A DNA stretch of 37,523 bases, taken from a virus. The stretch spans positions 1 through 37,523 of IMG/VR virus record IMGVR_UViG_3300046003_003352; one strand, given 5' to 3'. Made by a program: the position numbers and the translations under genes. Numbering within the stretch: the first letter of the stretch is position 1; the number at the start of each line of letters is the position of its first letter. The notes under the pieces were generated by a model that did not search any database, was not told the DNA's origin, and saw only the letters and a program-made list of their open reading frames with translations. This document shows, piece after piece, positions 33,713 to 37,523 of the stretch.

Positions 33713-34125
33713 GCCTCGATCCTTTCATACTCAGCCAGGAACTCAGTAGCCACCTCGATAGGCAGCCGCTTCATCGCTTTGATCATCAACGCCTCAATCG
33801 CCTTGAACCGCTCAGCCGTACTGTACTCGGTCTGCATCTTGATCAAATGCTGCAGCGTCGAAGCGACTGAGTTGGCGACCTGAGCACGCTGGTTGGCCGG
33901 GACTGAGTCATCGTTCAACACATCCTGCTGCAGCTGCTTGACCCGCTCATACTGGAGCAATAACTCATGCTCCAGGTTCAACTCGCTCAAACTCATGGTC
34001 GGCAGCCGCTGATCAAGGAGCTCTTTGAGTTCCAGGAGCTGGTCCCGCGTCATCTCACCCAAGGTGGCGGTCTCATTGACCCTCGCCTCAACCTTCAAGG
34101 ACTGTAATTTCTCGTTATCGATCAT
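33709..34125 (-). CDS. Probable terminase small subunit
   Basis: A 138 aa, helical, acidic protein, overlapping both neighbours by ATGA, directly upstream of the large terminase. The body has EMTRDQLLELKELLDQRLPTMSLSELNLEHELLLQYERVKQLQQDVLND followed by another helical part (SVASTLQHLIKMQTEYSTAERFKAIEALMIKAMKRL). This coiled central region suits oligomerisation of a small terminase, but it has no clear HTH; the DNA-binding part could be supplied by the 357 aa protein next to it. The call is positional. Confidence 0.6.
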   Translation of the reverse strand: MIDNEKLQSLKVEARVNETATLGEMTRDQLLELKELLDQRLPTMSLSELNLEHELLLQYERVKQLQQDVLNDDSVPANQRAQVANSVASTLQHLIKMQTEYSTAERFKAIEALMIKAMKRLPIEVATEFLAEYERIEA

Positions 34126-35195
34126 GATTTTTCCTCTGCCAGCTTCTCAATCATCTTGGTACGTGGGGTTTTTGATGCACTTTCAATGGCCAACAACGTC
34201 TCTGCCAACGCAATCTGGGTCAGGACGGGCATGCCCTTGACCTGGGCCCAGGTCAAATTCAACGGTCTGAGGTCGCTTGTGAAGAGGCTTTCGAGGATTC
34301 TAGGGTCGGCGCCGCGCTGTTCAGCAAGGCTTTCTACCGTCTCTGCACCCAAAAGGATGTGAATCATCATCTTCTTCACGTTAGAAGCACGCCAATTTTT
34401 AGGTGCTTCGGGGTATTTCGGCCACTTTTTCAGTGGAATCCCTGCAATATTGGTGTATTCCCACAGTTTTGCACTCACTTTAGGGACATTGTGTGCGATT
34501 TCGCTCGAATATGCCTCTCTAAAGGACTTTGGCCAGTGTGTCAGCTCAATCAGGGAGTAGGCAGGTGAAAGTTTGGTGATCGCCCGGTGAATGGTACGCC
34601 ACGATAAGTTGCAGACGTTCTCAACCTCAGACAGCGTCACCCTGCCGGCGATAGCGTCCAAGGCAACACTCTTGGCTGTCTTTCGGCGCTCTACGATGGG
34701 CTTGGGCGGGGCCTTGGGCTTGCGTTTGGGCTGGAAGCCGTACTTTCTACGCAGGGCATGGACATTGAACTTGCTGACGTTCAGGGTCAGGGCGGCTTGG
34801 TCAAGGCTGAGGGTGCCCTCCTCCAAACTCTTCAGCGTATCGTACAGCGTCTGCAGCTGGTCACCCCAGTTGGCAAGGATTAACTGGACTGAGCGCTTGT
34901 GCAGCCCAAGCTGGGCAGCTGCTTCATCAAGCGTGGCCTGGCCACTCTGTACAAGTAGGCATATTTCAAGTGTGTTCTTGGGTTTTAAAACAATCTTTGA
35001 ATTGTTCTTCTTGACCGACTGGGCAAGGTGCATCGGGACATCGATGTCGTAGAAGGCTGAGACTCGAAGCAGATACTTGCCGGGGATTCTATCAACAGCG
35101 ATCCACCGGTAGATAGCATTTGGGGTCAGGTCGAGGTGTCTCGATAGCGTGGTGACGCTGGTGATGAGTGATCTGACGGTTGTGGTATCGGGCAT
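34122..35195 (-). CDS. Multi-HTH DNA-binding protein (possible packaging-site recognition)
   Basis: A 357 aa protein with about four helix-turn-helix-like segments: TLSRHLDLTPNAIYRWIAVD (17-36), ATLDEAAAQLGLHKRSVQLIL, LSLDQAALTLNVSKFNVHALRR and VTLSEVENVCNLSWRTIHRAI. The first resembles Cro/YdaS-like domains. A basic region KPKRKPKAPPKP-like follows the third. AAGGAG lies seven bases before ATG, and the stop overlaps the next gene. It may bind pac/cos DNA together with the 138 aa protein, or regulate the late operon it heads. Both are inference. Confidence 0.65.
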   Translation of the reverse strand: MPDTTTVRSLITSVTTLSRHLDLTPNAIYRWIAVDRIPGKYLLRVSAFYDIDVPMHLAQSVKKNNSKIVLKPKNTLEICLLVQSGQATLDEAAAQLGLHKRSVQLILANWGDQLQTLYDTLKSLEEGTLSLDQAALTLNVSKFNVHALRRKYGFQPKRKPKAPPKPIVERRKTAKSVALDAIAGRVTLSEVENVCNLSWRTIHRAITKLSPAYSLIELTHWPKSFREAYSSEIAHNVPKVSAKLWEYTNIAGIPLKKWPKYPEAPKNWRASNVKKMMIHILLGAETVESLAEQRGADPRILESLFTSDLRPLNLTWAQVKGMPVLTQIALAETLLAIESASKTPRTKMIEKLAEEKS

Positions 35196-35221
35196 ATTGT
35201 TGCTCCTTATTGATACCGGCG

Positions 35222-35250
35222 ATCAGATCACATATTTACTACCTTGTCAA
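35222..35250 (-). promoter_or_regulatory. Candidate sigma70 promoter for the packaging operon
   Basis: On the minus strand: TTGACA (35250-35245), 17 bp, TCTGAT (35227-35222). The -35 is perfect and the -10 matches four of six. The predicted start is about 20 bases before the multi-HTH gene ATG. Confidence 0.45.
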
Positions 35251-35266
35251 ATATTGAAGTGTGATC
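35226..35266. promoter_or_regulatory. Inverted repeat flanking the packaging promoter
   Basis: GATCACA (35226-35232) and TGTGATC (35260-35266) form a perfect 7-bp inverted repeat around the -35 element; further TGATC copies lie beside it. It could be an operator for the adjacent regulator. The right arm overlaps the stop of that regulator gene. Confidence 0.4.
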
Positions 35267-35534
35267 AGTGTATGGACTGTTCTAGCATGAGGATGATGGC
35301 CTTATTGAAAGAGAGGTTGTGTTCCTTGGCAAAGTCTTTTGCCTTCTGGACTAGGTTGGCGTCGATGCTGATGGTGGTCTGGACCAGTTTCTCCTTCTTC
35401 TCACCTACCTGTAGCTCTTTCTCACCTGAGACGTATTCCTTGATTACTTTAACGACTACCTCTGACATCTTGCCGCGCTGGGCGATCTTGTTATGAATCT
35501 CTACTGGAAGCCTGATGTGCTCTACGTTTGCCAT
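35265..35534 (-). CDS. Tandem ribbon-helix-helix regulator
   Basis: An 89 aa protein. Two segments each look like a ribbon-helix-helix unit: VEHIRLPVEIHNKIAQRGKM...VVVKVIKEYV (residues 4-35) and TTISIDANLVQKAKDFAKEHNLSFNKAIILMLEQSI (about 53-88), joined by a Lys/Glu-rich linker. Such proteins normally dimerise to form one DNA-binding unit; a tandem would make a single-chain pair. GGAGA lies five bases before ATG. Its promoter is at 35571-35599 and repeats rich in TGGGATAAA lie 200-300 bp upstream. Probably a repressor or control protein at the boundary of the late operon. Exact role unknown. Confidence 0.72.
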   Translation of the reverse strand: MANVEHIRLPVEIHNKIAQRGKMSEVVVKVIKEYVSGEKELQVGEKKEKLVQTTISIDANLVQKAKDFAKEHNLSFNKAIILMLEQSIH

Positions 35535-35570
35535 GATGTTCTCCGGGGGTTGTAAAAAGGGGGCAAGGTG

Positions 35571-35599
35571 ATTATAGCATTTATTGCTTACTACATCAA
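35571..35599 (-). promoter_or_regulatory. Promoter of the RHH gene / late region
   Basis: On the minus strand: TTGATG (35599-35594), 17 bp, TATAAT (35576-35571). The -10 is perfect, the -35 four of six and the spacing ideal. The start would be about 30 bases before the RHH ATG. Confidence 0.6.
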
Positions 35600-35801
35600 A
35601 AGGTTTATATATTTATATGTCTAGGCTCTTATGCATATAACGTGTTATACGGTTATCTGCTGCGTGTATTACTTAAGTTATGTGTTTGACTGTACATACG
35701 ACAATTAGTTTCTTCTAATCTTGTTAACCCTATTTCGAGTTAACTCACTATGTGGGATATAAAGTTCCAAAAAATGGGGAAAATTTTTAGTGACCGACCT
35801 T

Positions 35802-35850
35802 TTTATCCCATAAAGTGGGATAAAGAGTTTGGGCTTGTTTATCCCACTTT
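35802..35850. promoter_or_regulatory. Clustered TTTATCCCA / TGGGATAAA inverted repeats
   Basis: TTTATCCCA (35802-35810) faces TGGGATAAA (35816-35824). AAAGTGGGATAAA (35812-35824) faces TTTATCCCACTTT (35838-35850), a perfect 13-bp inverted repeat with a 13-bp gap. A related TGGGATATAAAG lies at 35753. Two alternative pairings share the middle copy. It looks like an operator array or a replication-protein binding site. Confidence 0.75.
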
Positions 35851-35958
35851 GTGTGGTGAAAAGTTTTGGGAATTGGTTGGAATTTAAGCGGACCCTGGAT
35901 GGCCCAGACTCTGAACCAGAACCAGAAAGCCTATGGCGTCTAGCTTGGCAGTGAAAAA

Positions 35959-36012
<54 letters not shown>

Positions 36013-36034
36013 TAAACTGTATAAACTGTTTATA
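36013..36034. repeat. 22-bp direct repeat, copy 1
   Basis: Identical to 36133-36154. It includes the palindrome TATAAACTGTTTATA (36020-36034) and directly follows the hexamer array. A diverged copy with the same ACTGTTTATA core occurs at about 36312-36333. Confidence 0.9.
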
Positions 36035-36050
36035 TTGTTTATATGATTAT

Positions 36051-36130
36051 GGTTCATGCTCTGGTTCATGCTCTGGTTCATGCTCTGGTTCATGCTCTGG
36101 TTCATGCTCTGGTTCATGCTCTGGTTCATG
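36051..36130. repeat. 12-bp tandem array (GGTTCATGCTCT)n
   Basis: Six perfect units (36051-36122) and a partial seventh GGTTCATG. Exact copies in phase and immediately followed by the second 22-bp repeat after two bases. Iteron-like in form; it can also fold against the hexamer array. Confidence 0.95.
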
Positions 36131-36132
36131 AT

Positions 36133-36154
36133 TAAACTGTATAAACTGTTTATA
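36133..36154. repeat. 22-bp direct repeat, copy 2
   Basis: Exact second copy of 36013-36034, 120 bp away, so each array ends in the same element. The palindrome is at 36140-36154. Confidence 0.9.
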
Positions 36155-36192
36155 CTATTTCGGCGTTTTTTGGGTATGGCTCAGGCTTGCAT

Positions 36193-36268
36193 AATCGCGC
36201 TATATTGCGTTTTTCCTTTTGCCTATGCTCTGCTATTACTTGCCATGCTAGAAGGGCGTAGCGCGATT
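36193..36268. repeat. 10-bp inverted repeat with 56-bp gap
   Basis: AATCGCGCTA (36193-36202) and TAGCGCGATT (36259-36268) are perfectly complementary. The left arm overlaps the CGCTATATTGCG palindrome (36198-36209), one mismatch from CGCTATATAGCG at 36447-36458. Confidence 0.6.
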
Positions 36269-36446
36269 TTGACCTGTTCAAAAGTTGTCATTTAACTGTA
36301 TAAAATAAGGCTTTAAACTGTTTATACTGTTTATTCAGGGTGTTATTGTATGTTATGTCCTGATTATCGTTATAAATCAATGACTTACAAAATGAATAAA
36401 TACAATTATCTGTTTTTATTCTGGTATTCATTCTGGATATTAGGGG

Positions 36447-36458
36447 CGCTATATAGCG
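36447..36458. promoter_or_regulatory. 12-bp perfect palindrome CGCTATATAGCG
   Basis: A perfect palindrome about 180 bp before the plus-strand gene and 60 bp before its candidate promoter. With the near copy at 36198-36209 it is a candidate operator pair. Confidence 0.45.
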
Positions 36459-36518
36459 GCCTTACATATAGAAGATAGAAAACTGTTTTTCTGTTAGCTC
36501 TGAAAAGCCTTTAAATAA

Positions 36519-36548
36519 TTGTTGCGTTACTGCAAATTATGATATTAT
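36519..36548 (+). promoter_or_regulatory. Candidate promoter for the Ala-rich gene
   Basis: TTGTTG (36519-36524), 18 bp, TATTAT (36543-36548). The -10 matches five of six; the -35 is weak. It would give a leader of about 85 bases that contains the two hairpins. Confidence 0.35.
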
Positions 36549-36578
36549 TTGGGCTAGTAATTTGTTTTATGGTTTGAA

Positions 36579-36595
36579 GCGGGAAACCTTCCCGC
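36579..36595 (+). other. Leader hairpin 1
   Basis: Perfect 7-bp stem GCGGGAA/TTCCCGC with loop ACC, 11 bases before the terminator-like hairpin. It could be an anti-terminator partner or a protein-binding site. Confidence 0.6.
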
Positions 36596-36605
36596 CAAGC
36601 CGCAG

Positions 36606-36627
36606 CCCTGAAGCCTCAGGGTTTTTT
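36606..36627 (+). terminator. Intrinsic terminator / attenuator in leader
   Basis: Stem CCCTGA/TCAGGG with loop AGCC followed directly by TTTTTT. The ribosome site GGAG begins at the next base (36628) and ATG is at 36641. It therefore lies inside the leader and would stop transcripts before the gene unless bypassed. Confidence 0.72.
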
Positions 36628-36640
36628 GGAGTTCTTCATT

Positions 36641-37411
36641 ATGTCTAAAATGCTCTCAGTAATTGGCTTGGTTGATACCGCAGCCGCTATTCTTTCCGCT
36701 TCAGAGTGTATCGAAGCCGCAGCCCTTCATACTATCGCCCATGGCAATAAACGCAATTTTATCGATACACTTGCCGCCCTTCAGGCTTCAGGCGCTAAAA
36801 CCAAGGGCGGCGAAATTGCCAAAAATCGCAAGGGCGAAATTTATAGCGTAACGCTTGCCGCTTTGAATTCTGCCAATAGCGCAGCCGCAGCCCTTGCCAG
36901 TGTAAAAGCCCTGCCAAGTTTCAAAGCCGCAGCCGCAGCCGCAGCCGCTAATATTGCAGAGGCTTTCGCCGAAGCCGCCAAGCCGCAGCCGAAAGCCGCC
37001 AAGCCGAAAGCCGCAGCCGCCAAGCCTGAAGCCGCCAAGCCTGAAGCCGCAGCCGCCCTTGATCCTGAAGAGCAAGCCGAAGCCGCAGCCATTGCCGCAG
37101 CCAAAGCCGAAGCCGAAGCCAAAGCCGCCAAAGCCGCAGCCGAAGCCGAAGCAAAAGCCGAAGCCGAAGCCGCAGCCGCAGCCCTTGAAGCCGCCAAGCC
37201 TGAAAATTTAGCCCTTGGGTTTGTGGCGGCTTGCCCTACTATCGAAGCCGCAGCCCTTGCCATAATCGCAGCCGCCAAAGTGCACAGCCTTTGGAAAGCC
37301 TCAGATTTTGCCGGTATTTTTGCAGCCCTTGCCGAAGCCGAAGCAAAAGCCGAAGCCGCAGCCGCAGCCCTTGCCGCCAAGCCGAAAGCCGCCAAGCGTA
37401 AAGCGGCATAA
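36641..37411 (+). CDS. Ala/Lys/Glu-rich histone H1-like protein
   Basis: A 256 aa protein. Residues 1-105 are a small, mostly helical domain (MLSVIGLVDTAAAILSASEC, HGNKRNFIDTLAALQASGAKTKGGEIAKNRKGEIYSVTL). Residues 105-190 are an Ala/Lys/Pro/Glu tail with KPEAAKPEAAA and EAEAKA runs; a second short ordered part (LALGFVAACPTIEAAALAII) precedes a basic end AAKPKAAKRKAA. Composition resembles AlgP or histone H1-type tails that bind DNA, but it is partly acidic. It is the only plus-strand gene here apart from the GIY-YIG insertion, so likely early. ATG at 36641 (GGAG upstream) replaces a longer TTG start. Codon use is extreme, alternating GCC and GCA. Confidence 0.75.
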   Translation: MSKMLSVIGLVDTAAAILSASECIEAAALHTIAHGNKRNFIDTLAALQASGAKTKGGEIAKNRKGEIYSVTLAALNSANSAAAALASVKALPSFKAAAAAAAANIAEAFAEAAKPQPKAAKPKAAAAKPEAAKPEAAAALDPEEQAEAAAIAAAKAEAEAKAAKAAAEAEAKAEAEAAAAALEAAKPENLALGFVAACPTIEAAALAIIAAAKVHSLWKASDFAGIFAALAEAEAKAEAAAAALAAKPKAAKRKAA

Positions 37412-37423
37412 TCCGCAGCCCTT

Positions 37424-37443
37424 GCCGCCCTTAATAGGGCGGC
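37424..37443 (+). terminator. Hairpin after the Ala-rich gene
   Basis: Perfect 8-bp stem GCCGCCCT/AGGGCGGC with loop TAAT, 12 bases after the stop. It has no T run, so termination may be weak or factor-aided. Confidence 0.5.
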
Positions 37444-37504
37444 TTGGGTATATCCGCAGCCCTTGCCGATATATCCAAGCCGCAAAAGCCGCCAAAGGCT
37501 TTTG
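37441..37504. repeat. Two further hairpins, REP-like cluster
   Basis: Arms 37441-37454 and 37468-37481 match at 13 of 14 positions, with loop CGCAGCCCTTGCC. Next, CAAAAGCC (37483-37490) pairs with GGCTTTTG (37497-37504). With the preceding hairpin they form three adjacent palindromes in 81 bp. No T run follows either one. The loop repeats the motif found inside the upstream gene. Confidence 0.65.
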
Positions 37505-37523
37505 AGACATGCCAAGCCGCAGC

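Noticed and set aside
36013-36034. LexA-type operator in the 22-bp repeats (CTGT...)
   Set aside because: A LexA box needs CTGT-N8-ACAG. Neither strand of the repeat has ACAG at that spacing, so SOS control is not supported.
36841-37515. 224-codon minus-strand frame and other long frames over the Ala-rich gene
   Set aside because: GC-rich triplet repeats keep several frames open. Only the plus frame from 36641 has a ribosome site and a non-repetitive N-terminal domain.

Overview
The window is the structural (late) half of a tailed, most likely siphovirus-type phage or prophage, plus the start of an oppositely oriented, probably early, region. The virion genes lie on the minus strand in the standard packaging-head-tail order and are tightly coupled, many joined by ATGA or TGATG overlaps. 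A Gram-negative host is indicated by a two-component spanin pair, with the outer-membrane lipoprotein nested in the inner spanin gene, and by a small M15 peptidase endolysin. Base composition is intermediate. I cannot name the host or a close relative from sequence alone; Pseudomonas-like gammaproteobacteria are only a guess.

Reading leftwards from about 35.5 kb: a tandem ribbon-helix-helix regulator, a multi-HTH protein, a probable small terminase subunit, a GpA-type large terminase, an HNH homing endonuclease with a structured leader, the portal, two membrane-associated proteins, a block of appendage (fibre) genes, several tiny coupled genes, the lysis cassette (endolysin, holin, i-spanin, o-spanin), an S49 prohead protease carrying an in-frame internal scaffold start, a decoration protein, the major capsid protein, a GIY-YIG homing endonuclease on the opposite strand, head-tail joining genes, tail terminator, tail tube, the G/GT chaperone pair with a -1 slippery site, a tape measure with a 99-bp tandem repeat, the DUF2460/DUF2163/NlpC cassette typical of gene transfer agents, and two tandem paralogous tail-tip genes. 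The second tail-tip copy runs off the left edge.

The right end (35.5-37.5 kb) is different. About 1.1 kb of AT-rich DNA without a convincing gene holds inverted repeats, a hexamer array, a 12-bp array, flanking 22-bp direct repeats and palindromes. It looks like a divergent control region and possibly a replication origin. It is followed on the plus strand by a leader with a terminator-like hairpin and a gene for an Ala/Lys/Glu-rich, histone-H1-like protein. The DNA motif of that gene continues into a cluster of hairpins beyond its stop codon.

The most interesting points are the duplicated tail-tip genes with different propeller inserts, the repeat-dense control region, the paired-hairpin leader before the HNH gene, and the antisense GIY-YIG insertion whose bidirectional terminator splits the late operon. 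Four coding units too short or too hidden for simple ORF calling were recovered by hand: 47, 56 and 59 aa genes, and the nested scaffold.
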